Notes: a model not told the origin generated them from the sequence alone. A stretch of DNA of 19,420 nucleotides from Chersky-822 sp035553055 (GCA_035553055.1 DATNEK010000069.1:1-19420); one strand, 5' to 3'; numbered from the stretch's first letter, positions 1 to 7,714 are shown. Program-made: numbers and translations.

Positions 1-1
1 C

Positions 2-808
2 GCCGCGGTCAGCCAGGGCAGGCTGTTCGACGCCTGGGATCAGTCCCACGCTGCCCAGGTCTGCCTGGTCGGATCGGTGCTCGCCAGGTCTCTCGGCATC
101 AGCAGCCCTGGCAGTCCGCACACCATCGACATCAACGGAGCAAGTTTCGTTATAGCCGGAATTGTTGGCGAAGCGGGACGACAGCCGTCATTGCTCCGGG
201 CAGTCCTGCTGCCCACGTCCGCGGCAACCGCGCTGTTCGGACCTCCAGACTCCACGGCGGGAGCCCGGCCGGCCGTACTGATCGTGACCAAGCCGGGGGC
301 AGCCGAGGCGATCGCGCGCCAGGCTCCTTTCGCGATCAATGCGGCGCTCCCCCACCGCCTCATCGTCAGCGTCCGGTCGCTGCCCGTGCTGCCGGGCCGG
401 CAGGTAGCAAGCACTTTGAGCGGGCTCTTCGTCGCGGTCGGGTGGGTCGGGCTGGCCGTCGGTGTCATCGCGATCGCCGGGCTGACCGCGTTCTGCGTGC
501 TGCAGCGCACCCCGGAGTTCGCGCTCAGGCGTGCGCTCGGCGCCAGGAGAGCGCACATAGCCAGCCAGGTGCTCGCCGAGTCGGTGATACTCGGCCTGCT
601 CGGCGGGCTGGCCGGTGCCAGCATCGGCGTCGCCGCTGTCGTGCTGATCGCCAAGGCGAAGGGCTGGACTCCGGTGGTCGCCCCGCAGGCGCTGTGGCCG
701 GTGCCGCTGATCGGGGTGGCCGCGGGCATGATCGCCGGGATAGCTCCGGCTATACAGGCGGCATGGATCAGGCCATCGGCGGGACTGCGCAGATTCCCTC
801 CGCTCTAG
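2..808 (+). CDS. FtsX/MacB-like ABC transporter permease, 5'-partial
   Basis: The reading frame is open from the left edge, so the gene begins outside the window; about 268 C-terminal residues are visible. The first part (to about residue 125) resembles the extracytoplasmic MacB-type core domain, with a stretch reading LARSLGI followed by a beta-rich segment. Three hydrophobic segments follow: around bases 415-505, 565-650 and 700-770. Between the first two lies the family signature RTPEFALRRALGARR, typical of FtsX-domain permeases in which the cytoplasmic loop contacts the ATPase. It ends at TAG 806-808. The export or mechanotransmission substrate cannot be told from this fragment, and the ATPase partner must lie to the left. 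A GTG at 77 could be taken as a start, but the homologous sequence continues upstream of it, so I treat the gene as cut by the window edge. It has no evident link to the glucan genes. Confidence 0.85.
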   Translation, partial: AAVSQGRLFDAWDQSHAAQVCLVGSVLARSLGISSPGSPHTIDINGASFVIAGIVGEAGRQPSLLRAVLLPTSAATALFGPPDSTAGARPAVLIVTKPGAAEAIARQAPFAINAALPHRLIVSVRSLPVLPGRQVASTLSGLFVAVGWVGLAVGVIAIAGLTAFCVLQRTPEFALRRALGARRAHIASQVLAESVILGLLGGLAGASIGVAAVVLIAKAKGWTPVVAPQALWPVPLIGVAAGMIAGIAPAIQAAWIRPSAGLRRFPPL

Positions 809-833
809 CAGGGGACCGCGAGAAGATGGCCAG

Positions 834-2012
834 ATGCCCTGTACCGTGCACCTCGCCTGGACCGACCGGCTGACCGGCTACAACTTCGGGCCCAGCCACC
901 CGCTCGCGCCGGTCAGGGTCGAACTGACCATCGAGCTAGCCCGCGATCTCGGCGTGCTCGACGCCGACGGCGTCACGGTCAGCCAGCCCGAGCCCGCCAC
1001 CGACGCCGAGCTTGAACTCGTCCACGACGCCAGCTACATCGCGGCCGTCAAGCAGGCAAGCGAGGCCGGCTGGCTGGCGCAATCCGTCATGTACGGACTC
1101 GGGACATCCGACGATCCGATCTTCCCCGCGATGCATGAGGCTTCGTCGCTCGTGGCCGGCGCGACGCTGGACGCCGTCAGGGCGGTATGGACCGGTACGG
1201 CACAGCACGGCGCGAACATCGCGGGCGGGCTGCATCACGCGATGCGCGACCACGCGAGCGGGTTTTGCGTGTACAACGACCCGGCGATCGCCATTGCCTG
1301 GCTGCTCGACCAGGGCGCCGAACGGGTCGGCTATGTCGACATCGACGTGCACCACGGCGACGGCGTCCAGGCGGCCTTCTACAACGACCCGCGGGTGCTG
1401 ACGATCAGCATGCACGAGCATCCGGCCACCCTGTTCCCTGGCACCGGGCGCGCCAGCGAAACCGGCGGCCCAGCCGCGCGGGGCTCGGCGGTGAACATCG
1501 CGCTGCCGGCGGGCACCGCTGACGCTGGCTGGCTGCGGGCGTTCCACGCAGTGGTGCCGCCGTTGCTGCGCGGGTTCGGGCCGCAGATACTCATCTCTCA
1601 GCACGGCTGCGACACGCACTGGATGGATCCGCTGGCCAACCTCGCGGTGACTATCGACGCCCAGCGGGCGGCGCACGCGGCGATACACGCCCTGGCGCAC
1701 GAGACAGCGGGCGGCCGGTGGCTGCTCACCGGCGGCGGCGGTTATGAGCTTGTCCAGGTCGTGCCGAGGACGTGGACCCACCTGCTCGCCGAGGCGACAG
1801 GGCGCCCAGTCGACCCGGCCACGCCGACCCCGCAGTCCTGGCGCGACTACGTCCGCAGGCGGACGACAATCAGCGCACCCGAAACCATGACCGAGCAGGC
1901 ACCGGCTAGCTTCCAGCCGTTCGAGCGCGGCTACGACCCGGCCGACGTGGTCGACCAGGCGATAATGGCGACCCGCTCAGCGGTCTTCCCGCTCCACGGC
2001 CTCATGCCGTAG
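834..2012 (+). CDS. AcuC/HDAC-family deacetylase (class I-like histone deacetylase fold)
   Basis: A 392-residue protein, close to the usual size of bacterial AcuC-type acetoin utilisation/histone deacetylase-like enzymes. These are zinc-dependent hydrolases that remove acetyl groups from lysine (for example on acetyl-CoA synthetase) or from small acetylated amines. The active site is complete: the histidine pair in GGLHHAM (His134, His135), the zinc-ligand motif YVDIDVHHGDG (Asp171, His173), the third ligand in GCDTH (Asp260), and the transition-state tyrosine in GGGGYE (Tyr304). ASGFCVYND and FPGTG are also family hallmarks. The start is ATG 834, with GAGAAG eight bases upstream. The gene lies 25 bp after the permease gene on the same strand and may be cotranscribed with it. 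The last 60 residues are outside the core fold. Substrate is unknown; family assignment is firm. Confidence 0.93.
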   Translation: MPCTVHLAWTDRLTGYNFGPSHPLAPVRVELTIELARDLGVLDADGVTVSQPEPATDAELELVHDASYIAAVKQASEAGWLAQSVMYGLGTSDDPIFPAMHEASSLVAGATLDAVRAVWTGTAQHGANIAGGLHHAMRDHASGFCVYNDPAIAIAWLLDQGAERVGYVDIDVHHGDGVQAAFYNDPRVLTISMHEHPATLFPGTGRASETGGPAARGSAVNIALPAGTADAGWLRAFHAVVPPLLRGFGPQILISQHGCDTHWMDPLANLAVTIDAQRAAHAAIHALAHETAGGRWLLTGGGGYELVQVVPRTWTHLLAEATGRPVDPATPTPQSWRDYVRRRTTISAPETMTEQAPASFQPFERGYDPADVVDQAIMATRSAVFPLHGLMP

Positions 2013-2038
2013 CTGGTGCGGGACCGGGTCCCCTGGGT

Positions 2039-2069
2039 GCTGGCCCCGGGGGAGCACCCCGGGGCCAGC
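2039..2069. terminator. Bidirectional hairpin terminator between convergent genes
   Basis: A perfect 13-bp inverted repeat (arms 2039-2051 and 2057-2069, left arm GCTGGCCCCGGGG) with a 5-base loop lies 27 bp after the deacetylase stop and 8 bp before the convergent GH55 stop. There is no clear U-tract, as is common for GC-rich actinobacterial terminators. It can serve both strands. Confidence 0.85.
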
Positions 2070-2076
2070 GCACAGA

Positions 2077-4758
2077 TCAGGGATAGCTAACGACGTCGCT
2101 CGGGCCGCCGAAACTCGAGCTGACCGCCGCGCCTGTGCCGTTGATCACCGATTGGATGCCTCCCGATCCGTTCAGGAACACGGTGAGCAGGTCGTGGAAC
2201 GCCACGCCTGAGGTGTTCGGTGCCTGGAACGCCATCGCGTTCTCGATCGCCACGCCCTGGTTGAAGAAGCTGTAGCTGGCCATGCCGTAGCCGGTGAACG
2301 AGGTGACGCTGTTCGGGATGAAGAAGGCCGGGTAGCCGTTCTGGGTCGAACTCGACATCCAGGCCGACTGGCTCGGCACTTCGTACGGATTCTCGTTCTG
2401 GAAGAAGATGTCCTCTCCGCCCTGGCCGTTCCAGATGACCTCGTCCTTCACGAAGTGCTCCACGAACAAGCCCATCGCCAGGACGTTGTTGCCGTTCACG
2501 ATCAGTCCGGTGTTCGAAACGTCTCCGGTGAAGGTGCCTGCCCCGGCGCCGTGGTCGGCCCGCCAGCACCACACGTCGTCGATGATGGAGTTGTTGCTGT
2601 TGTCGATAAAGGCAGTCGCCGCGGTGCCGGCGGTCGCGCCGCCGATGCGGAAGAACACATCGTCGATAGTGACCGGGTCGCTCGCGTGGCTGACGGCTGA
2701 GCCCTGGGTGCCGACCTGGAGCAGCGCGGCAGAGCTGGCCGTTCCGGCGTCGAAGATCAATCCCGAGATGTTGACGCCGTTCACGTCAGCGACATTCATC
2801 GTGATGTTGCCGCTGGTCGGGACCAGGGTCGGGAAGCCGAGACCGATGATCTTGGTGTCAGCCTTGGTGACGTTGATCGTAGAGCTGATGCTGTAGACGC
2901 CGGGGGTGAACAGCAGGTTGTCACCGGCAGCCAGGGCCGCGTTGATCGTTGCCACCGAGCTTGACGGCGTGGCCACGTAGAACGTGTTCAGTGACAGCGA
3001 CGTGCCTGGCGTGTTGCTGCTCGCGGTCCAGGTCGGGCCGTTCGAGTTGGTCTGCGGCGACGGCACGAACACGTTGAAGTTGCCTGATGAGTCGGTGTAC
3101 AGGTAAGGCTCTTCCTCGGTGCGCGGGCAGGTCGCCAGCGTCGTGTACGAGCTTGGCCCGCCGCTGTCGCCTGAGTTGCTCGCGAAACTCTGCGCGGGCG
3201 CGCCCGGGCTGCCGCAGAACACCTGGTTCCACACCGAGTTGCTCCAGCTGCTGATGCTGGAGTTCCGCGTCATGAACTGCTGCTGCGAGCCGTTGGTGAT
3301 CGTGTTCGAGAAGCGAGAGTCGGCGATGAACCCACCGCTGGCGAAGTCGGGCGAGCCGTTGCAGTAGTCCATCAAGGACAGCTTGCCGTTGATCTGCACC
3401 CGCCGCATCGGCGCGGCCTGCGAGACCGCCCAGAAGTCATCGCCTGCTTCGCAGCCGCTGTTGCCGGCCACGTTGATCGTGAGGTTGGACATCGATCGCC
3501 AGAAGTTGTCGGTCGCGTTGCAGGTAGTGCCTGAGCACTGGTTGAACGCCTGAATGGCGCCGTTGATCACCACCTGGCTCGGGTTCTGGCCGAGGCCGGC
3601 CACGCTGGTGTAGTAGCCGACAGTGAACACCAGCGGGGTGGACGTCGACCCGTAGGTGCCCGGCTCGAAGAAGATGGCGTCGCGCTGGGTACCGAACTGG
3701 TTGCCGGTCTGCTGGCTGCTGATCGTGTTGAGCTGGCTCTGGATCGAGCTCTGCGACATGCTCGGGGTAAAGATGATCACGTTCGGGCCGAGGCTGCCGC
3801 CGGTGGGCGGACCGCCGCCGCCGCTGCAACCGCCGCCGCTGCCGGTATCGCTGAAAGCGTTGAACTCGGCGATCGACCACCAGTTCGTGGTGACGCCAGT
3901 CGTCAGCACCACCCTGATGTACTGCGCCGTCTGATCGGCGAAGCTCACCGTCTCAGGGGACGAGGTGCCGGTACCGGTGGCGACCGAGGTGAACGTGCTG
4001 CCGTTGGTTGATACTTCGACGTTGAAGCCGCGCGCGTAGTCGCCGGTCGAGCCGCCCGAGTCCATCACGATCTGATTGAACGCCTGGGAACAGCCCATGT
4101 TCACCTGGAAGTACATGCCAGACGCCTGGGCGGCATCGGTGCTGAACCTGGTGCTGGTATTGCCGTCGATCGCGTTGGCGGGCACGTCAGCCGCGCCGGG
4201 GCTGGTGCTTGTGCTCGCCACCCACCCGGTCCGGGTGAGAACCGTCTCGGCCGTGCCGCTGAACACATTGAACTCAGCGATCGACCACCAGTTCGTGGTC
4301 ACGCCGGCGGTGAGCACCACCCTGATGTACTGCGCCGTCTGCGCGCTGAACGTCACCGTCTCCGGCGACGAGGTACCTGTGCCGGTGGCAACCGAGGTGA
4401 ACGTGCTGCCGTTGGTTGACACTTCGACGTTGAAGCCGCGCGCGTAGTCGCCGGTCGAGCCGCCCGAGTCCATCACGATCTGGTTGAAGGTCTGCGCCGA
4501 GCCCATGTTCACCTGGAAGTACATGCCGGACGCCTGGGCGGCATCGGTGCTGAACCTGGTGCTGGTATTGCCGTCGATCGCGTTGGCCGGCACGTCAGCC
4601 GCGCCGGGGCTGGTGCTCGTGCTCGCCACCCACCCGGTCCGGCTGAGCGCGGTCTCGGTAGCGTGCGCCGCCGGCGCGAGCGCCACGAACTGCGCGGTCG
4701 CGAGCACGGTCGACAGGCTCGCGACCAAGCCACCAAGTAACCTAAACCGTTTCGTCAT
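2077..4758 (-). CDS. Secreted GH55 exo-beta-1,3-glucanase with two N-terminal discoidin-like (F5/8 type C) domains
   Basis: Starting at ATG 4758 the product is 893 residues. Residues 1-33 are a Sec signal peptide (MTKRF, hydrophobic core, AHA cleavage site). Residues about 37-170 and 172-305 are two nearly identical discoidin/F5-8C domains, a fold used as a carbohydrate-binding module. A Gly/Ser/Pro linker with one Cys (306-322) leads to a GH55 catalytic region (323-893), a twin right-handed beta-helix fold in characterised members. It matches what I recall of the Streptomyces laminarinase SacteLam55A, including GPNV..F.PS, NQFGTQR, FFEPGTY and NFWRS. Two glutamates spaced 22 residues apart (VEHF Glu767, FFQNE Glu789) match those I recall as Glu480 and the catalytic acid Glu502 there. 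The expected reaction is release of glucose or short products from beta-1,3-glucan chain ends outside the cell. GTG 4767 is an alternative start; GGGAGGA lies at 4783-4789. It is downstream of the GH1 gene but has its own promoter candidate. Confidence 0.88.
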   Translation of the reverse strand: MTKRFRLLGGLVASLSTVLATAQFVALAPAAHATETALSRTGWVASTSTSPGAADVPANAIDGNTSTRFSTDAAQASGMYFQVNMGSAQTFNQIVMDSGGSTGDYARGFNVEVSTNGSTFTSVATGTGTSSPETVTFSAQTAQYIRVVLTAGVTTNWWSIAEFNVFSGTAETVLTRTGWVASTSTSPGAADVPANAIDGNTSTRFSTDAAQASGMYFQVNMGCSQAFNQIVMDSGGSTGDYARGFNVEVSTNGSTFTSVATGTGTSSPETVSFADQTAQYIRVVLTTGVTTNWWSIAEFNAFSDTGSGGGCSGGGGPPTGGSLGPNVIIFTPSMSQSSIQSQLNTISSQQTGNQFGTQRDAIFFEPGTYGSTSTPLVFTVGYYTSVAGLGQNPSQVVINGAIQAFNQCSGTTCNATDNFWRSMSNLTINVAGNSGCEAGDDFWAVSQAAPMRRVQINGKLSLMDYCNGSPDFASGGFIADSRFSNTITNGSQQQFMTRNSSISSWSNSVWNQVFCGSPGAPAQSFASNSGDSGGPSSYTTLATCPRTEEEPYLYTDSSGNFNVFVPSPQTNSNGPTWTASSNTPGTSLSLNTFYVATPSSSVATINAALAAGDNLLFTPGVYSISSTINVTKADTKIIGLGFPTLVPTSGNITMNVADVNGVNISGLIFDAGTASSAALLQVGTQGSAVSHASDPVTIDDVFFRIGGATAGTAATAFIDNSNNSIIDDVWCWRADHGAGAGTFTGDVSNTGLIVNGNNVLAMGLFVEHFVKDEVIWNGQGGEDIFFQNENPYEVPSQSAWMSSSTQNGYPAFFIPNSVTSFTGYGMASYSFFNQGVAIENAMAFQAPNTSGVAFHDLLTVFLNGSGGIQSVINGTGAAVSSSFGGPSDVVSYP
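3860..4267 (-). repeat. Tandem repeat copy 2 (second discoidin domain)
   Basis: The 408-bp unit encodes 136 residues and is followed at 4268 by a second copy in the same register, with no indel. By hand count there are about 30 mismatches over about 380 aligned bases. The longest identical runs exceed 60 bp, for example within 4013-4074 against 4421-4482. The differences cluster in two short patches (about 3930-3965 and 4080-4095). Confidence 0.93.
4268..4655 (-). repeat. Tandem repeat copy 1 (first discoidin domain)
   Basis: First copy in the protein order, directly abutting the signal-peptide region. Similarity to the other copy fades at about 4650, in the codons just after the mature N terminus. 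The repeat boundary coincides with a domain boundary, so the duplication added one whole binding module. Confidence 0.92.
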
Positions 4759-4799
4759 GCACACCACTGCCCTTCACGGTGTTCCTCCCAGCAAGCTGA

Positions 4800-4855
4800 G
4801 TTATTCCAACTCTTGAACTAACTCGTGAAGTTACACTTTTGGCAGGCTAAGTCAA
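4800..4855 (-). promoter_or_regulatory. Candidate promoter and overlapping operator for the discoidin-GH55 gene
   Basis: On the minus strand a -35-like TTGACT (4855-4850) is followed after 16 bases by TAACTT (4833-4828), which fits TANNNT. The -10 overlaps an inverted repeat TAACT-CGTGA-AGTTA (4819-4833), next to a weaker AT-rich palindrome at 4801-4821. The -35 sits inside the last codons of the upstream GH1 gene. This suggests the GH55 gene can be transcribed separately and repressed locally. No promoter has been shown here. Confidence 0.5.
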
Positions 4856-6220
4856 TAGCCGGGCCGGTTCGGCAATGGCCTGGTCGGCGATCAGCCGCCG
4901 GTACCAGGCGGCGCTCGACTTGGCGATCCTGGCCTGGGTGCCGAAGTCGACGAAGAACAGCCCGAATCGCTTGCTGTAGCCGTCGGCCCATTCGAAGTTG
5001 TCGAGCAGCGACCAGACGAAGTAGCCGCGCACGTCAACGCCGTCGGCGGCGGCGGCGCGGATCTCGGCCAGGTGGTCGGCCAGGTAGCGCACCCGCTGCG
5101 GGTCGTTGACCTCACCGTCCGGGTCCACGTAGTCGTAGAACGGCGCGCCGTTCTCTGTGATGTACAGCGGTATCGGCGGGTATTCATCGCGCAGCCTGCG
5201 CAGGATCCGGCCGAGCCCGGCCGGCCTCGCGTCGATCCCGTTGGCCGTCAGCGGGCCATCGGGCCGCAGCGACGCCGCAGGCAGCACGCTGGCGAGGTGA
5301 TAAGGCTCATCGAGGTCGCTGACGACCGTCTTGGTCTCGTAGTAGTTGATGCCGCTGAAGTCCAGCGGCGCGGCGATGGTTTCCATGTCGCCGTCGCGCA
5401 CGAAGTCGATCGGAGCCTGGGCTCCGTACCACTCGAGCATGTCGGCCGGATAGCGGCCGAGGAGCACCGGATCGATGAACCACCGGTTCTCGTAGCCGTC
5501 GAGTCGCTGCCCCGCTTCGATGTCGGCATCGCTGCCGGTGGCCGCGTTGATGTCGGACAGCAGCACCGAGTTGCCGACCTGGGCGCCGGGCGCCGCGCTC
5601 CGGACGAGCCCAACCGCCAGGCCGTGCGCGAGCAGCAGGTGGTGCGAGGCGGCGAGCGCCGAGTACAGATTGACGATTCCGGGCGCGTGCCTGCCCTGCA
5701 AGTGCCCGATCATGCCAGCGCAGAACGGCTCGTTGACCGTCACCCACATCGGCACCGCGGCGCCGATCGCGCCGAGCACCGCTTCGGCGTAATCGCAGAA
5801 TCTGCCTACCGTGTCGCGGTTCGTCCAGCCGCCCGCGTCCTGCAATGGCTGCGGCAGGTCCCAGTGGTACAAGGTCGCCATCGGCGTGATGCCCTTGGCC
5901 AGCAGGCCGTCGATCATCCGCTTGTAGAAGTCGAGGCCGCAGGTGCTCGCCGGACCCCGGCCATCAGGCACTACCCTCGTCCACGAGATCGAGAACCGGT
6001 AGCTGTCGAGCCCGAGCCAGGAGATCAGGTCGAGGTCGTCATCGAGCCGGTTGAAGTGATCACAGGCGATATCACCGTTGTCGCCGTTGGTCACCTTGCC
6101 CGGCGTCGATGCGAAGGTGTCCCAGATCGACGGCCCGCGCCCGTCGCCCACCCCTTCGATCTGATAAGCCGCGGTCGACGCGCCAAACATGAAACCCGGC
6201 GGAAACCGTAAATCGCCCAC
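4847..6220 (-). CDS. GH1 family beta-glucosidase (cytosolic)
   Basis: A 457-residue, full-length GH1 (beta/alpha)8 barrel that hydrolyses beta-linked glucosides, here plausibly laminaribiose and other short beta-glucans, by a retaining mechanism. The N-terminal signature FPPGFMFGASTAAYQIEG is present. The acid/base glutamate is in VTVNEPF (Glu164) and the nucleophile in LYITENGAP (Glu356). The substrate-binding YHWDLPQ and the C-terminal WSLLDNFEWADGY are intact. There is no signal peptide, so it acts inside the cell on imported sugars. The start is GTG 6220, with AAGGAG five bases upstream. It lies 117 bp downstream of the ROK repressor gene and about 90 bp upstream of the discoidin-GH55 gene, all on the minus strand. 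Linkage specificity cannot be read from the sequence. Confidence 0.95.
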   Translation of the reverse strand: MGDLRFPPGFMFGASTAAYQIEGVGDGRGPSIWDTFASTPGKVTNGDNGDIACDHFNRLDDDLDLISWLGLDSYRFSISWTRVVPDGRGPASTCGLDFYKRMIDGLLAKGITPMATLYHWDLPQPLQDAGGWTNRDTVGRFCDYAEAVLGAIGAAVPMWVTVNEPFCAGMIGHLQGRHAPGIVNLYSALAASHHLLLAHGLAVGLVRSAAPGAQVGNSVLLSDINAATGSDADIEAGQRLDGYENRWFIDPVLLGRYPADMLEWYGAQAPIDFVRDGDMETIAAPLDFSGINYYETKTVVSDLDEPYHLASVLPAASLRPDGPLTANGIDARPAGLGRILRRLRDEYPPIPLYITENGAPFYDYVDPDGEVNDPQRVRYLADHLAEIRAAAADGVDVRGYFVWSLLDNFEWADGYSKRFGLFFVDFGTQARIAKSSAAWYRRLIADQAIAEPARLLT

Positions 6221-6236
6221 ACCAGCTCCTTAGCCC

Positions 6237-6296
6237 GAAGTTGATCATGAACTTCAATACTTAGACTAAGTTCCGGGAGAAGTGATCATCTGTCAA
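6237..6296 (-). promoter_or_regulatory. Candidate GH1 promoter with two inverted-repeat operators
   Basis: On the minus strand a perfect TTGACA (6296-6291) is followed after 17 bases by GAACTT (6273-6268), a weak -10. The 13-bp perfect palindrome ACTTAGACTAAGT (6259-6271) covers the -10 and likely start point. The inverted repeat GAAGTTGATCATGAACTTC (6237-6255) sits just downstream, before the AAGGAG ribosome site. The arrangement fits repression, most simply by the adjacent ROK protein; that assignment is inference. Confidence 0.55.
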
Positions 6297-6297
6297 G

Positions 6298-6342
6298 CAC
6301 CGTGCTCAGCAACCACCGTGCTCAGCAACCACTGGGCTCAGG
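6298..6342. repeat. Short 16-bp direct repeat, two full copies and a degenerate third
   Basis: The unit CACCGTGCTCAGCAAC occurs at 6298-6313 and 6314-6329. A degraded third copy starting CACTGGGCTCAG runs into the ROK stop codon (6338-6340). Function is unknown; slippage is a simple explanation. Confidence 0.7.
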
Positions 6343-7585
6343 ACGTTGTGAACGCCGGGCGGCGCTCGGGGCGCGCGGGCGGGGCGGTCGCTCCGGCGTT
6401 AAGTAGCCGTGCGATCGGCAGAGTCGCGCCGCCGAGTGCGACCGCGTCCTGGCCAAGCTCAGCCTTCACGATCCGCACGCCGCTGAACGGCAACCGGAGC
6501 GCGTACGTGCTCGCTGCTTCGGTGATTCTCGGCAGCAGGGCGCCGCTGAGCGCCCGCCCGAGCCAGCCGCCGACAACGACCCGCTCGGGGTTGAACAGGT
6601 TGACCAGGTTCGCGATGCCCGCACCGAGGTAGGTCACGACCTCGTCGAGCACCTGGGCGGCCGCCTGGCTGCGCTGGCTCGACGCGATGATGGCAGCGAC
6701 CGTGCCCTCCAGGTTGGCCGGGCTGGCGGCCTGGCCGCCCCCGGCAAGCTCGGCGTACCTGGCCGCGATGGCCGCCGCGCCTACATAGGCCTCGAGGCAG
6801 CCGTTCGCACCGCAGCGGCAGCGCCTGCCGCCGACGGCGATGCAGGTGTGCCCCCACTCCCCCGCGCTGCTCGTCGCGCCCCGGTACACCTCGCCGTTGC
6901 TGATGATGCAGGTGCCGAGGCCCATACCAAGCAGCACGATGATCGCGTTGTCGGTGCCACGCGCGGCACCGAACCACTTTTCCGCCTGGCCGAGCGTCTT
7001 CGCGCCGTTGTCGACGAGCACCGGCAAATCAATCATGTCGCGCAGCATGCTCTCGACCGGCACCGCTTCCCATCCGACGCTCTGGCCGTGCACGACCGCG
7101 TGCTCGGTGTGCTCGACGAGCCCGGGCACCGCGACGCCGACGCCGAGTATTGCCCGCTCGTCGATGGCTGCCTGGGCAATCACCGACCTGATGCCCTCAG
7201 CCACGTGGGTGACGGCGTCCGTCGGGTCGAGCACAGCCATGTCGGTGGCGGAAAGGTGCCTCGCCCGCATGCCGAGCCCAAGGTCGAACAGCTCAACGAG
7301 GAACTCGGTCTCCCCCACGTCGACCCCGATGACGTAGCCGTACTCGGGGTTAACCTGCAGCACCCCGCGCGGCCGGCCGCCGTTGGAGTCCTCAAGGCCC
7401 ACTTCGGCGATGATCCCATCGGCTACCAGGTCGGCGACGAGGTTGCTCACCGTCGCCGGGCTGAGACCGGCAAGCACGCCGATCTCCTGCCGGGTCATGG
7501 GCCCGCCGAGAAAGACCTGCCAGAGCGCACGCGAGCGGTTGCTGCGGCGCAGATCGCGGACTGTCGTGGTATTAGAACCGGCCAT
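6338..7585 (-). CDS. ROK-family transcriptional repressor, sugar-responsive
   Basis: A 415-residue protein. A winged helix-turn-helix lies at residues about 15-75 (PMTRQEIGVLAGLSPATVSNLV), followed by a ROK domain from about 85 (GYVIGVDVGE). The zinc-binding motif is complete: AGEWGHTC (His246) with CRCGANGC (Cys256, Cys258, Cys263) and the following Glu. In the segment PVLVDNGAKTLGQAE, the position held by the catalytic Asp in ROK sugar kinases (ENDAN) is Gly194. The protein is therefore probably a sensor without kinase activity. The start is ATG 7585, with a weak AGGTAG ribosome site. It is divergent from the second GH55 gene and immediately upstream of the GH1 gene, so it is the natural candidate regulator of this module. 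The effector is likely glucose or a beta-glucoside. Family members act as NagC/XylR-type repressors. Confidence 0.92.
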   Translation of the reverse strand: MAGSNTTTVRDLRRSNRSRALWQVFLGGPMTRQEIGVLAGLSPATVSNLVADLVADGIIAEVGLEDSNGGRPRGVLQVNPEYGYVIGVDVGETEFLVELFDLGLGMRARHLSATDMAVLDPTDAVTHVAEGIRSVIAQAAIDERAILGVGVAVPGLVEHTEHAVVHGQSVGWEAVPVESMLRDMIDLPVLVDNGAKTLGQAEKWFGAARGTDNAIIVLLGMGLGTCIISNGEVYRGATSSAGEWGHTCIAVGGRRCRCGANGCLEAYVGAAAIAARYAELAGGGQAASPANLEGTVAAIIASSQRSQAAAQVLDEVVTYLGAGIANLVNLFNPERVVVGGWLGRALSGALLPRITEAASTYALRLPFSGVRIVKAELGQDAVALGGATLPIARLLNAGATAPPARPERRPAFTTS

Positions 7586-7633
7586 TAGCTACCTAGCTAG
7601 AGATGCGGACAACGTGGAAAACTAGGATAGTTT
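7586..7633. promoter_or_regulatory. ROK-gene-proximal inverted repeats
   Basis: Two elements lie just upstream of the repressor start. TAGCTA-cc-TAGCTA (7586-7599) overlaps its ribosome site. The 15-bp palindrome AAACTA-gga-TAGTTT is at 7619-7633. The second contains TAGGAT on + and TATCCT on -, either of which could be a -10. Autoregulation is the simplest reading. Confidence 0.5.
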
Positions 7634-7653
7634 ACGACGTGGAGGAAGTCGGA

Positions 7654-7677
7654 CCGCTGACACGGCCGTGTCAACGG
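7654..7677. promoter_or_regulatory. Extended palindrome upstream of the second GH55 gene
   Basis: The core TGACACGGCCGTGTCA (7658-7673) is a perfect 16-bp palindrome. After one unmatched pair, CCG (7654-7656) and CGG (7675-7677) extend the dyad to 24 bp with 11 of 12 pairs matching. It lies 38 bp before ATG 7715. It could be an operator or, in RNA, a leader hairpin. It does not resemble the TCTAAGCGCTT sites at 17590-17648. Confidence 0.65.
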
Positions 7678-7714
7678 CAGAATCCACGGTAAACCACCGA
7701 GGAGGGCGAGGGAC

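Noticed and set aside
5072..6211. 379-codon plus-strand open frame
   Set aside because: It is the antisense shadow of the GH1 gene, whose catalytic motifs, length and ribosome site are all in place; the shadow is Arg/Val-rich with no recognisable domain.
6848..7588. 246-codon plus-strand open frame
   Set aside because: Antisense to the ROK repressor gene; no motif and no convincing ribosome site.
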